NCBI RefSeq assembly: GCF_022376445.1 | Contig: NW_025955345.1 | Span: 1 to 36,992, forward strand | Reading direction: 5' to 3' | Source of the DNA: Fomitopsis serialis | Taxonomy: Eukaryota; Basidiomycota; Agaricomycetes; Polyporales; Fomitopsidaceae | DNA: 36,992 nt | In this document: in pieces, positions 1-11,379 of the stretch | Layout of the letters: each line of letters opens with the position of its first letter | Numbering within the stretch: the first letter of the stretch is position 1 | Notes under the pieces: generated by a model | Told to the model about the DNA's origin: nothing | What the model saw: only the letters and a program-made list of their open reading frames with translations | The model's database searches: none | Position numbers and translations under genes: made by a program

Positions 1-1060
1 GCGCTAGCAATCCCGATCTCTCAACTGCCCGAATCGTCATCCCTCGTGCGCCGTCAGCCCGTCCCAGATAGCTATTTGCGCGTGCCATTCGGTAAGTTGG
101 CAACAGGCCTGCGCCCTCTCGCTGCGATCGATCGACGGAGATCAGCTGCTGCTCGACGAGCATGAGCGACCGTGCCTAATCGGCGGGTCTGATCACTCAC
201 TCACTTTGGCTCACTCAGACACACTGTGGCCACCGCCTTGCCTTCGCTCGCCCACGCGTCCGTGCGGATTGCCACGCCTCCGTGCGGATTGCCGCGGAAC
301 CATTGTGCGCCGGTGCATAGTCCTGTTGCCTACTCGGCGGGTCTGATTGCTCCCTCACTTTGGCTCACTCAGACGCACTGTGGCCTCCGCCTTGCCTTCG
401 CTCGCCCACGCCTCCGTGCGGATTGCCGCGGAAGCATTGTGCGCCCGTGCGCCGTGAGTGGTCCGGTTGCCGTGTCTTAACGCGTAGCGAACACGATAGG
501 TAAGGCCATCATTGACTGCTGGTGGTGGGCGGATGATAGCTTGTACAGTAGCAGAAAATAGTGTAGTTGATCGTCGGAAGAATATGCTTGCATTATGCTT
601 GTGTTCGTGGTGCCTCAAGATTACTTCATCGTTCTGTTCCAGCGAATGTTTTGCGGCAAATGAATTCTTAAATCTTGAGGTAAGTAAGGTTCTTGAAGCT
701 GGGACCTCGCAGCCTGCACGTCAAGTTTCGTAAGGCTTACGTAGATCAACTGTGTAGTTTCTATTCAGCGCTAACAACACCGCGTCTCCGAAGGCTTCCA
801 GAACTTCAACCAGCCGCGAATCTCATGTGCTCATGCCTGCGCAGTGCGGTCCCATGCTCGTGCCCTTGGCTTCCATCATCCTCCGACCAGGCTCGCACTA
901 CTGCTACGACCAGCGGAAGACTTCCAGAACCTCATCCCGCGGTGAGTCAGAGTCCGCTCACACGGTGCGTCAGAGTCCGCTCACACGGTGCGTTATCTGA
1001 TACCTATTTTCACCGTTCAACACTCAGCTCTCGCTCCCAGTGAATGTACTGCACCTCTGA
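1..1060. other. Upstream non-coding region of the first gene, with local duplications
   Basis: No conserved gene is seen. A block starting CGGCGGGTCTGAT at 181 recurs from about 335 to 460, so roughly 130-150 bp is tandemly duplicated; the first copy also carries an extra 20-bp CTCCGTGCGGATTGCC-type doubling. A 23-bp unit is repeated head to tail at 946-968 and 969-991, about 70 bp before the first gene's ATG. No TATA box is evident. Open frames here are short and low in information. Confidence 0.6.
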
Positions 1061-3997
1061 ATGGCTACCCGACAGTCTCTCCGCAATGCCGCACGCCAGT
1101 CTGGCGGCCAGCCGACCACGAAGGCTAAGACTGGTCGGGCTGCTGCCAAGTCAGCGCCGGCTGCTAAGAAGGCAACCACCACGAAAGCCTTATTGAAGGG
1201 TGCCGCGGGCTCCAAGCGCAGCAGGCTGGAAACACCAGAGAGAGATGGCCAGACCTCTCAGCCCGACGTTCTGTCCCCGTCCGAGAAGCGGACGTATGAC
1301 AGGCTGAAAGCGAAGATGGAGCAGGCCGAGAAGCAGGCGGCCGCCGAACGTCGAGCCAGTGAGTGCCCAATTCACATGGGTTGGGATGGACGAAACAGAA
1401 CTAATGGCTGAACTGACGATAGACATTCATAAAACAAGCACCGCTATGTTGCTCGCTGAGAATGCGTCTGGCGGAGAGGACGACGAGGACGAGGATGAGC
1501 AACCGAGGCGTAAGAAGCTGAAGAAGAACAAGGAGATCAGGTCCGAGGAGGAGGAGGAGGCAATGCAAGTGGAGCCCGAGGAGACAGAGATGGACGCTGC
1601 GCCTCCGCGCGGTGAGTCCGATACTAGCTGACATCTCTGGCAACTACTAATGCAGCTCGATCGCAAGCCAAACCTAAACCAAGGCCTGCGTATGGCAAGA
1701 AATCGACGGACAAACCTGAGGTTGAGGATGATCCAGACGACGGGACGCGGCCGACGCTCGACCCAGACGAGCGTAGCCTTGCGAGGGCTCTCGGTACGTG
1801 GGTATTCCGTTAGACGGTCAGCTAATCTGTGACTCATATCGTAGGTGAGAATCGCTCGTCCTCGGCGAAGGGAAACAAAGCTTCAAAGGCGAAGCAGCGG
1901 AACAACAGGGATGACCGGGACAGTGCGTCCAATGACGGCGAAGAGCGTCGACCTGCTGTCACACAGCCGGCCAAAGGCAAGAAGGTGTTGCGCATGGACG
2001 CTGTCGTAATTGACTCACCTCCAAAAAGGGTCAAGGTGCGCATTGATCTCAGTAGATACTTATTTTGACGTAGATTATGCAGAACGTGGTCGACAAGAAC
2101 AAGGGCAAGGGTACAACGATCGAGAAGAAGAAGAAGCCGAAGCAGCGGAGCGACTGGTTGGACACCGACACCGAGTCGGAGAACGAGATGGGGACAGAGG
2201 TGGACGAGGTGGAAGAAGACGACGAGCTCAGCAGTGACAGCGACGAGGTGTCGGAGGAAAGCAGCGAGGACGAAGGGACGGACGAGGACAGTGGGGATGA
2301 CGTGATAGTAAGTCAACTGTCCCAAGTCCATCGCTCTAACCACCATGTTCTGCAGGTTGTCAAGGCCCCTAAGGGCAAGACCCAGCGTTCCAAAGGCAAG
2401 GGAGGCAGACGCAGCCGCGGCAGCGCGGACAGGCCAAAGTCTGAAGGTCGTCGCCGTGCGCAGGCCAGGGACATCCCGGAGACCCTCAGGCCGGTCGTTA
2501 CGTGCTCACAGATGTATCTCCGCCTCCGCCTCTCCCTCAATCATGCATGGACCGCCGAGAAGATGCAGAATAGCAGCCAGCTCCCCGACAAACACAGGGT
2601 CATCAAGAGAGCCCTGAGGGATGCTCGCAAACATCGCGCCGAGGACGGTAAGAAGATAGCGTACCTTGTCAGTGGGTTCAAGACCCTGAGAGCGAAAGGC
2701 AACAACAACCTTCGCAAGATGGTCGCCAGCGTTGTAAGTACGTCGGTTCAAATCACACCATACAATCTTAGTCTCTTTTTGCAGGTATGGACGGGCGCGT
2801 CTCAGCTCCGAAACGAGGTCAAGAAGAAGGCGAAGACCGTCGTCGACAACGCTTACGGCCTCGGCAGCCTCTCGACGCAGCGGAGAGTCGCGGCTGCAAC
2901 GTTCCTCCTCAAGTCCAACACACAGGGCAAGTACTCGATGCAAAACTTCATTTTCGGCGACATCGACATCGCCTGGCAGTCGGACGAACCTCATGAGGTC
3001 GACATGAAGGTATGTCAGTAGCTAACTACTGTTGATGTGTGCACTTGAAGTGACCCACAGGCGAGCGTTGTGAACCGCAAGAAACCGTTCCAGCACAGGG
3101 CGCTGTCCGACGTCATTGTGCAGCACTGGTTCCACGGACACAGGGACACTGCGTCGGTCGCGGCGTACGATCGCTTCAGTGAGGTTCCCGACAATCTCAT
3201 AGCCATCGTCTGCAACGCGGTAAGCGGTGTTCACCTTTGTGCGCAGTGCTGCCAATAATTGAACAATGTTTCCTAGATTGAGGCGGCGTTGGTGGACATA
3301 GCCACAGGGACTCATCAATTCTCTAACAAGCTGTACGCTCCTAAGTGAGTTATATCTCCGTCTAGCTGTGTTTATACCTGATGCGTGCATAGGTGGGGCA
3401 ATGTCATGGGGATCTTGGATCAGTTCAAGCACAACGCACCGGCAGCATACCAGTTGCTGAAGGAGATGATCTGGACCAATGTCAGGTAAGTTTATATTCT
3501 GGCTACGGTCAATAAATGTGTATCTAACTGTTGCTCCAGTGCCCTAGTCGACGAACACAAAGCCCCGAAGAAGGACGCGCAAGATGATGACGACGCCGGT
3601 AGCAGCATTGGCGAGCAATTCATCGCTTGGAGTGATATCGAGGTCGGCGACACTACTGCGACAACAAAGGCTGCGAAGGCTGCCGCGAAGCCGTCGTCTT
3701 CATCTGCGAAGGCCGCCACGAAGCCGTCGTCTTCGTCTGCGAAGGCCGCCACGAAGCCGTCGTCTTCGTCGTCGACGAGGCAGACCGGCAGTAAGTTTGT
3801 CAGATCAATTCATGAGTACCTAACAACAACACACATGTAGATCGTCGTGCCGCAGTTGAGCCGGAGATCGACGCTGAAGGTTCTGCTCCTCATGACGGTG
3901 AGTTCATCTGTACCTGAAATACAGGGCCAAACTGATCAACATTTGTGCACTGATTTATCCAGAAGAAGGTCCCCAAGACCCCTCCGATGATGCGTGA
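1061..3997 (+). CDS. DUF6532-like protein, intact 13-exon gene (copy 1)
   Basis: Exons inferred from GT-AG borders: 1061-1358, 1423-1611, 1656-1793, 1845-2035, 2074-2307, 2356-2733, 2785-3009, 3061-3219, 3277-3344, 3393-3485, 3540-3790, 3841-3897, 3963-3997. They sum to 2316 nt, 771 residues, with no internal stop. The N-terminal half is Lys/Arg-rich and then strongly acidic (LDTDTESENEMGTEVDEVEE), as in a disordered nuclear protein. The folded part starts near YLRLRLSLNHAWT and continues through SQLRNEVKKKAKTVV, FQHRALSDVIVQHWF, VPDNLIAIVCNAIEAAL and ILDQFKHNAPAAY. This pattern fits DUF6532, a basidiomycete family of unknown function; the family name is from memory. The tail has three KPSSSSA-type repeats. 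A paralogue with the same domain order lies at 17612-20612 on the other strand. Function is unknown; a nuclear or chromatin role is only inferred from composition. Confidence 0.8.
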
Positions 3998-4648
3998 GCC
4001 CCAGCATCTGCGTACCTCAACCAATGCCCATTTCCTCGGTGAGCATGCTTTGCATTCATTATTCTAGATTCAAGAACGTTGCCTGACCAGTCTTTAGAAT
4101 ATCTACTACTGGTACAACTGCATGGAACAGGGTTGGGGCTATCTATGTAGATCAGTGTTATGTCATCTGTCGCCGTGTCGCGCTCCGTCGTGCTTTGTAT
4201 AATTTTTCGTCAAAGTGTAACAACTTCTCACCTGTTTAATGATAACGCGGTTTCAATTCCGATTGATTTGTATTGATTGTAAGAAGTACCACAAGACTCA
4301 AATGCTTTTGAAAGCCATGGGTACCCTGATATGTACCTACAAGATCCATGCGTCCTGGCTAGCAAGCAGTGTCATATATGACATGCAAGGTCAGCAAGGC
4401 TTAGAATGTCTGCCTGCATCAACATACTGAAAGCACAAAGTCAATCTTATATTTAAGTACTGGCTGTCCTGTCCAAGCACATAAAGCAGAGACTTGTCTT
4501 GCCAAGAGTCGTGCTGTCTGCAAGCCATGACGGTCCTAATACACTTGTCAAGACAAGTGAGTTTTTCCTGATGGTTGGCTCTGGGACCTAAGACTTCGTG
4601 CTTGTGAGCAATCAAATTAATCGAACGAGCAATAGTTTGTGGGCTTAC
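3998..4648. other. Intergenic, AT-richer spacer between convergent genes
   Basis: This lies between the 3' ends of the DUF6532-like gene (+) and the kinase-like gene (-) and should hold both 3' untranslated regions. No gene is seen. An 18-nt perfect hairpin (CACTTGTC, AA, GACAAGTG) lies at 4542-4559. Confidence 0.5.
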
Positions 4649-5683
4649 TTACACTCGTACACCGCGATCTTCCGGCCTTTGCTCCCAATCGTACGTGTTC
4701 TCGCCCGCATTGGGGACGCCTGAACGGCACTGTCGAAGCAGGTTGCGGATGTATAGATAGTTCGGGCGTTCATCGAACTTCAGCCTCATGACGTACTCGA
4801 CGAACACGCAAATGGAGTAGGGAGCCCCTTGCAAGCTGCGAAGGCTTGGCTTTGGCTTTGGCTCTTACCAACTGATCATTCCTCTTCGTCTTGGCGGACC
4901 CGGGGATGCCTTGCCAAGGCAGCGAGCCGCGAACGAAGAAGAGGAGGATGTACGCCAGCGCGATGAGGTCGTCACGACGCGAGTGCGCGATGCCGTGGTG
5001 TATATTGATCGACGAAAAGAGCGGGGTCCCAATAGCCTCGTGTTCATCGTTGTACTTGATGTGCGCACGAGTGACGATGTCGAGGTACGGGACAGCCAAA
5101 CCCAAGTCGATGAGGTAGAGCAGGCTTGTCTGCCCGCCTACACCGACCAGGAAGTTCGCAGGCTTTAAGTCACGATGCACGTAGCCCCTCACGTGAAGGC
5201 TTTCGAGCCGGTCGACCTAGACAAATGGATGCAGATTGTCAGTTGAAATCGAATAAGCAAACAGGCGACCTACTGCCTGCAACGCAATCCGCAGTACTGT
5301 CCCGAGAGTGAATCGCTTCCCACAAAAGTGGAACAGCATCTCCAATGACGGCCCGAGTAGGTCCATTACGAGGTAATGCACCTCATCGGTCGTACCGAAC
5401 CCGTGCATCGCGGGAAAGCCTTCTGCGTATTTGAGAGCGTCGTAAACCTCTTCCTCGTTCTCCAATTGGTTGACCCGGAAGTCGCATGGCTCCAGCTTCA
5501 CCGCAACATCAACATGCTCATAGATGTCGAGTGCTTTGTACACTTGACCTGGATGTCGATGGTGATCAGCACGTAGGCCTGATGCACTAGTTAGTACGCA
5601 CCGAACGACCCTGCTCCTATCAGTTCCCACAGCAGGTACCGACCCGCAATCTCCATAGGTGCATCGACCTCCGGAATGTCCAT
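4649..5683 (-). pseudogene. Casein kinase 1-like protein kinase, frameshifted near the C-lobe
   Basis: Exons on the minus strand: 5683-5602, 5548-5274, 5216 to about 4828, then a continuation in another frame to a stop at 4649. The glycine loop IGAGSFGQVYKA is completed only after splicing out a 53-nt intron that has an ACTAAC branch site. Also visible are the VAVKLEP lysine, HRDLKPANF catalytic loop, CK1-type GTPLFSSINIHHGI, SRRDDLIALAYIL, RGSLPWQGI and LKFDERPNYLYIRNLLR. These identify the CK1 family (Ser/Thr kinases). Two oddities: the metal-binding DFG is DLG (LIDLGLA), and a G4 run near 4825-4828 carries one base too many to join RAKAKAKPSQLAR to APYSICVFVEY. A GTAAG at 4868 could start an intron, but no acceptor restores the frame. 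It is probably a decaying paralogue; a sequencing slip in the G run is the alternative. Confidence 0.75.
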
Positions 5684-5967
5684 GTCGAGCGCCTACCACA
5701 CTCGATACATATCATTGGCATCGTAATCGCCGCCAGATCAGCGAGTGGTAGCACCTACAAGCAATACAATACAATAACACTATGTACAACAATGTTGACG
5801 CTGCTCGCAGTGTCAGCGCCTCACTCATGGAGCAAGAGTTCATGTGGGCTTACAAAACAACGGTAGCGGACGCCAGGACCACTGACAACATGAGGGTCGG
5901 GGACAAGGCAACACATCAGTCGCCGCTCGCAAATGAACGTGATCATGTGACGTGCTGGACTTCTCGT
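5684..5967. other. Short spacer, no gene recognised
   Basis: This separates the start of the CK1-like gene from the broken end of PRP8 copy A. The PRP8 reading frame continues to about 5840 as unrelated sequence after similarity stops. No repeat or conserved motif is seen. Confidence 0.4.
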
Positions 5968-6460
5968 TATCGTTCTCGACCTCGCCAGGGAGCTCGAAGT
6001 CGTCATCCTCAGCATCGTTGGGGCCGAAGATCGCGTCCTCATGGGGTACGAGTAGCACATTCTTCGGTGTAAAGCCACGCAGCGAGATAGGATTGATGAG
6101 AGGGTCGAAATAGAACGCGGGCAGGTCAGGGTCATCAGTGCGAATGTAGACGTTCTTCGGTGTGTGATACAGAGATATGTGGACGGAACGAGGGAGGGAG
6201 TTATACAGATGGGGGAAAGCGACCTTGTACTCAGTCCGGATTTGCTGTCGAATGATGACTTTGTTGATGTCGTTGAACTCGTTCCAGTCCTCATTGAAGC
6301 TGTCCATGTCTCTATACAGAGGCTCGAATTTCGGGCCGCCGGGAATCGCCATGTTGAGCGCTTTCGCAGTGAAAACCGACTTCTTGTCGAACAGGTAGCT
6401 CGAGTTGCCGTCTGTGTGATCCGACAAGAGTGTCCGACCGAGACGGTACAAGTTCGCCAT
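5968..6460 (-). pseudogene. PRP8 fragment, copy A (N-terminal PRO8NT region)
   Basis: The minus strand from 6460 reads [17 protein letters not shown], then [91 protein letters not shown] and [20 protein letters not shown]. This is the highly conserved N-terminal region of Prp8, the roughly 2,300-residue core protein of the U5 snRNP that cradles the spliceosome active site. Only about 165 codons are present, without stops or frameshifts. Similarity starts abruptly at MANLYR and ends after GEVE, so the piece cannot encode Prp8. It is inverted relative to copy B at 15690-16790, and both share the upstream block described separately. The open frame suggests a fairly recent copy. The intact PRP8 gene must lie elsewhere. 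Confidence 0.85.
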
Positions 6461-7084
6461 GGCAGGCGCGCCGCGAGGACAAACAGCTGGTGACTCAAGT
6501 TCATGGCCAAAGCCGGTAGCAAAGCCGGACTGGCGAAATTCGTTCGGGAGGACGTGAGCAGCACCGTCTTGTCTTCGAACGGGCAACCATGCTCACCTGA
6601 CAGTAGCATCCCGGGCACCCAACCCGAGCCAACCACCATCCGCCCACGCACCCGCCCTCTCGCCCACGCCGCTCGCCGGACGGCGATTCGTCGTGCCTTC
6701 ATCGGTCGAGGATGCCAGCCGGGTCGACCAGCAACCACGAGAGGTGGTGAGTCCGGGAAGACGGGAGAAACACACCGGATGCCGGCGTGGATCGAGGGCG
6801 GCGACCGTCGAGTCTGGAGCAGACCGGATGGGACACTTCGGACAGCTCCATCGGGAAGATAGAGAGCGGGAGACGAGTGATGAGCTCGGCAGGACGGGGA
6901 GTGACCGGGGTGTGGTCGAGGTCAGTACCGGGCGGGAGGAGATCCACGGGTGGAGGGATGCCGTTCGAGGCACATTTCGAGGGTGCCCGGATGCAAGTCG
7001 TCCTTGCCCATGTGGACCACGAGAGGACGCAATACACCGAGCTGCGAATGCAGGTGAGCAATACTGCTATGAACTGACTGAACA
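6461..7084. other. Insert between PRP8 copy A and its upstream block; nothing recognised
   Basis: Copy B has only about 120 bp between the shared upstream block and the PRP8 similarity; here there are about 620 bp. The extra DNA is GC-rich with several overlapping open frames on both strands, none resembling a known protein. It may be an insertion in copy A or a deletion in copy B. Confidence 0.4.
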
Positions 7085-7462
7085 GGAAACAGGAGATATA
7101 CTCACCTCCGAGCCTGTTACTTTCTCCCTCCCAAAATGTTGCGGCTGCAATTGCTAGCCGCTCTCGCACCGCGGCGGGTCGCTGAGCACGTCTGCGATTG
7201 AGCGTGCGCCGGGCGCGGTTGAGCGTGCGTAGGGCGCGGTTGAGCGTATGTAGGGCGCGGTTGAGCGTACGTAGGGCGCGGTTGAGCGTGCGCCGGGCAC
7301 GGTCTGCGTCGTTCGCGGATAGCGGCGACAAAGGGATGCGAGGACGCACACGAGGCAACGGGATCACGTTGCAGACGAGGACGTTTGAGGTAGCAGCGGA
7401 GGCGATGATCTCAAAGCAGGAGGTGGTTATGGTGGATGCAGAGATCGCGTCCCAGGTCGAGT
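7085..7462. repeat. Duplicated block upstream of PRP8 copy A (inverted copy at 15355-15660)
   Basis: Read on the plus strand, this block matches the reverse complement of about 15355-15660. Shared stretches include CCCTCCCAAAATGTTGCGGC, GCTAGCCGCTCTC, ACGAGGACGTTTGAGGTAGC and GAGATCGCGTCCCAGGTCGA. In both places it lies on the 5' side of the PRP8 fragment, so block and fragment were duplicated together. Confidence 0.8.
7198..7301. repeat. 21-bp minisatellite, about 5 units
   Basis: Five head-to-tail units of the form TTGAGCGTGCGYRGGGCGCGG, differing at a few positions. The corresponding place in the inverted duplicate (about 15520-15545) has a single unit. Because 21 is a multiple of three, every frame reads a seven-residue repeat (RARLSVR-like); this is probably not a real protein. 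Confidence 0.85.
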
Positions 7463-7887
7463 TATGCACCGGAATCTGCGCGCCGCCCAGCGACCCTCCT
7501 GGGCTCGTCCTTCCTAAATTTTTGTTCGTATCTTGGAGCTGCTTTTGAGTTACGCATCATGTTGAAGAGACAAGGCAATACAGCGGGGATGATGCTGAGG
7601 GTGGTGGTGGATGTGAGAGTAGGAAGAGGGCGGCAAAGTCACCGCCGCCACTGTGAGGAAATGGACTAGTAGTGCCAGCCGATGAGAGTCACTGTTAGTC
7701 GTTGGGCAGATAGCAATGCATACGAGCACATTTCATTCCACATTACTAGTACATCAGGTCATTGTGATATTCATGATATGAGACAGCGCGGTACGAGGCG
7801 GCGTGATACAAGTACATCGAGGAGACTCGGACGAGGCCAGACAACTACAAGGCAACACAGCAGCAGCACGATGGTAACACAAAGACA
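7463..7887. other. 3' flank of the hAT gene; no gene recognised
   Basis: This follows the transposase stop codon on its minus strand. I looked for a hAT-type terminal repeat (CAGNG-like) matching the far flank at 11050-11340 and found none convincing. Confidence 0.4.
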
Positions 7888-10800
7888 TTAGATGAAGTCG
7901 AGGAGGTCTTCGAAAGTGAGCTCCTCGTCCTCATTATAGGCCATTTCAGCGCGAGCCTGCCTCACCAGCATTTCCTGTATAAACTCGAAACCCTGGAGGT
8001 GATCAGTAAACGACAAGCGGCTTTGCCGGATGAGGTACTTCAGCACTTGCAATGCTTCCATAAGATCTGGGCTGAGGCGGCTGCGCCGGGCTGTGTCCGT
8101 CTGCCCTGCAGAAGAGAATACTCGCTCGCAGGGAACCGATGTTGCCTGCGCCGGAAGATAGTCCAACGCGATAGCAAAGATCGTAGGCCACTGCGTCTGT
8201 GCCGCAGGCAGCTGAGAGGGCACAATGAGTACAAAGTATCATAGCCAGGCAATCATTCACTTACACTCCAGTACGCGAGGACGTCGGATAGCTCATTCCC
8301 CATCCCTCTTTCGAGCCAAGAGTGGTATTCGGTCTCGACAGTCGCGTCAAGGGCGCTTTGAGCAGGGGCCGCTGGCTCGTCGTCGCCCAGGTTACCAACG
8401 AAAATTTGATCAGCTGCCTCGTACATGCTGCGCAACGCCTGAGGCCTTTGCGGCTGCGAAGGTCCTGCTCGACGTGCAGGCGGTCGCCGAGCCGCGTAAA
8501 CCCGCATCTGCACCGCAAATGTCGCATTAGTAGCCACACTACATAGAATAGTGGTCTACTTACTTTACTCTTGACGATGTCAATGGCACGCTGGTAGTAG
8601 CGCTGCTCCCAGTGGTCGCGCATGTGATCCATCTTGTATTTCGGATGTACGACTAGAAAGTGGATTAGCAGGTTAGTCAATAAGGTCGGAATGTACCTAC
8701 ACATGCATAGGATGTAGCTGTCGGTCAGGTCCATGTATTTGTAGTACTTGATCGCGACATCCAAACCGGCTTGGATGACACCTTGAAGATGCGGCCTACG
8801 CTCCGCGAGCCTCTCCATGTTCGTCAAATAGAGTTCGTACCGCGGTATGACATCGGCGAGCAGCGGCTGCCGCTCTCCAGCCAGCACCATCTGGATATTA
8901 TGACCAGCCTGCATAGGGTTGTCAATCGCGCTCATGTGGGTTGGAGGAATGACCTACCATGAGCACAAGGCCCGTCTCCGTCAGCACGTCATTCTCGGTG
9001 GTCGTCAGAGGTGGGTACGACCTCGCAAACTCCGGGTTTTGCTCCAAGAACACCTTGTATACCTATGTCATATAAGATCAGTATCTGTCGTCAGTGCGCA
9101 GAGATAACTCACCTCTTGCATCGTCAAAAACCGCATGATCATAACGTACGTGCTATCCCAGCGGATCCGCATGTCGGCCACCAAGATCATGTCCTCTTTG
9201 AAGATGTCGATCTTTGGGATGCCCGCCACAAGCGCCGCGTTCTTGACCATAGCAGCAGCATTATGAATCGCAATCGAGGTCGCCCAAGAGTCGCGGCACT
9301 TAGGAGACGCACGAACGGCAACACATATCTCCCTTGTCTTGGAAACAACCGAGAACTTCACGGCGTTGCCGCCGCGAGTGGCCGAGGATTCGGAGCCATT
9401 GTCGCTAGGGGGCTGGATGCCCATGTAAGTTATCATTGTCTGCGAGGTTCGGTTGACTCCATGGCCCAAGCAATGTATCTGGTTGTTACTCGGGTCGAAG
9501 TCACGACGAGCGTTCGGGTCCTCGTCGAACTTCTTCTTCAGCTCTTCCATCATCTTTGCATTGCTTGTCGCGGAGTCCATCATGAATCGTCCGACCTAAT
9601 ATGATCAGTTACTAGATTACTTCGAATAAGGCAGATGTGGTTACCTTAGATACAACACCGGCGCGCTCCAGAACGAAGTGGACGGCATTCGCGAGGTTTA
9701 CGCCTACGTGATAAAATTAGAAAGTAACTAGGTGTTCACGTTCGGACTTACCAGTATGGCTCCCTTCGAGCCTCCTAAAACCGACAACTGCTGACTTCAT
9801 CACAAGATCCGTAGGCAGCACTCCTTTTGCAATCCAATGGCCCGTCACACCGACATAAGCGCGTCGAGCTGGTAGGGCGCACTGTCAGTGATGTACTCGC
9901 TTGATTGCTGTGCGTGCTCACCTTGAGTATCCCAACCATCGGATGTCAGAGATACCTGACCGCGCGAGTGCTATCAGGAGGGTGAGCAGTGCCTTGTTCA
10001 TTCATCGTGTGATACCTACCGTGAGCTGAATCTTGAGTTGATCAAATGTGCGCGTGAATTGCGCCATAATCAACGAGCGCATATGGTTGCGCTTCGGAAT
10101 GTCCTCGTCGGCAAGATCGGGATTGAGCAGACGTAAGAGGTATCGGAATTCAGGTTTCTCGACCACCGAGATCGCCTGATGTTGACGTCAATAACTGCTT
10201 CACATAACGAGAGAAATCGTACTGACCTGGTCGTCCACGACCACCCAGTTCACGAGTCGCCTGTGGAACTCCTCGCGAGAATACTCCACCACCGGATAAT
10301 TCTGGTCGATATCCGCAACTTCTTGCGCTGCCTTCACTTGGTCCTTGTAGCTGGGCAGCATGTTCACCCAGCGCCCGATCGCAGCCAAGCCGGCGTACTC
10401 GTCGCGGTGGTAGGCATCGAGATGGGATCGGAGCGGACTGTTACTCGTCTTCTCAGCATAGATGTAGTTGTGGCACGTCCATATCGACTGGATGTCGACG
10501 CCCTTCTCCGCCGCCTCGATGACTGCCTTCTGATGCGCTTTTCTGTCGCTGAAGTTAGCAGGACGACTGTATACTAGAGCGCATCACTTACTCGCAGACG
10601 ATGCAGATGACGGCGGGCTTTGGCGGTCCGTTATCTGAGATAGTGGGAGTGACGAGTCTGAAGTAGAAGTTGATATCAGGTACGCTCCCCCTGCTAGCCT
10701 CAGAGCGTGTCATGGCTGGACCGGGCTGTAGTCCCGTTCGCCACTGCATGATCTGCGCCGATAGTGCGGAGGGCGGTTGGAGTCGGGTTTCTGGTGAGCG

Positions 10801-11043
10801 AACAGGCGGTGCGGCCTGGTCGCTAGTCAACGTTATCAGAGGATGTTGCTGGGAAGTCGCAACGACCTGAGCCGGGGCGGCTCTAGCTTCGTCGTCCGAG
10901 CTACCCGATACATTGTCGAGGTCGAAAGGTTCGGGCTCGGGAACTGCAGCCCGCGCAGGGTCCGGGTCACCCCTGCCACGACCACCACGACCGCGACCAC
11001 CACGACCGCCGCGAGGACGAGCTGGGTCGCCTCTCGGTGGCAT
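7888..11043 (-). CDS. hAT-family transposase with BED zinc finger, intact 12-exon gene
   Basis: Exons: 11043-10592, 10548-10227, 10175-10020, 9955-9922, 9868-9752, 9703-9645, 9595-9113, 9062-8958, 8908-8701, 8652-8564, 8507-8265, 8211-7888. They sum to 2592 nt, 863 residues, with no internal stop. The N-terminus is an RGG-like run (RGGRGGRGRGGRGRG), then an acidic disordered stretch. A BED finger pairs CIVC with HLDAYH across the first intron. The catalytic core includes RYLLRLLNPDLADEDIP, VSLTSDGWDT (first Asp), FMMDSATSNAKMM (second Asp), IHCLGHGVN and RWDSTYVMIMRFL. The C-terminal hAT dimerisation region has QWPTIFAIALDYLPAQ, PCERVFSSAGQ and LSPDLMEALQVLKY. hAT enzymes move DNA by cut and paste and leave 8-bp target duplications. 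No matching terminal inverted repeats were found around the gene, so it may be immobile, domesticated, or part of an element with undetected ends. Confidence 0.9.
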
Positions 11044-11110
11044 TCCTAGCAGTAGACAGGAGCAGATGAGATGTGACTTGAGGTGAGGACACGGAGAGAT
11101 CTCCTTCAGG

Positions 11111-11118
11111 TTTTATAG
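11111..11118 (-). promoter_or_regulatory. Candidate TATA box of the hAT gene
   Basis: The minus strand reads CTATAAAA about 70 nt before the ATG at 11043, a suitable distance for a core promoter with a short leader. No other TATA-like site is seen nearby. Confidence 0.5.
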
Positions 11119-11159
11119 CTGAGGACTGTCCGCCTATACCAGGTCGTGTCCGTGGTCAA

Positions 11160-11335
11160 GACTTCGACATTACCGTCGGAAGTCGGCTCACCGTGCGCTC
11201 GATACTTGTCCTGCAGATCAACCAAAGTTGTCGAAAGCTGAGCTCATCGTGCGTTCGATAATCGTCGCTCCTGCAGATCATCCAAAGGTTTCAGAAGCTG
11301 AGCTTACTGCGCATTACTTCGATACCGGAGGCTGA
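11160..11335. repeat. 60-bp tandem repeat, left flank of the foldback element
   Basis: CTGCAGATCA recurs exactly 60 bp apart (11211 and 11271). Around it GCTCACCGTGCGYTCGATA and GATCAWCCAAAG are also repeated, with a decayed third unit to about 11343. Another unit with the same words starts at 14492, on the far side of the foldback element. Confidence 0.75.
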
Positions 11336-11379
11336 GCTCACCGGAGCCCATTCAGTGGAAAACCTCGCTGTTAACGGTA

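Noticed and set aside
2740..2760. tRNA B-box-like GGTTCAAATC
   Set aside because: It lies inside a well-supported intron, and no A box or cloverleaf could be drawn.
4828..4868. A 33-40-nt intron rescuing the CK1-like frame
   Set aside because: Acceptors at 4836 and 4828 both leave the wrong phase, and the shorter one would be below the usual minimum intron size.
6461..7470. Long overlapping open frames upstream of PRP8 copy A
   Set aside because: GC-rich shadow frames, partly created by the 21-bp minisatellite, with no similarity to known proteins.
7463..11350. Terminal inverted repeats of the hAT gene
   Set aside because: CAGTG-like words near 7656 and 11353 do not extend into matching arms. 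The 11353 one belongs to the foldback element.
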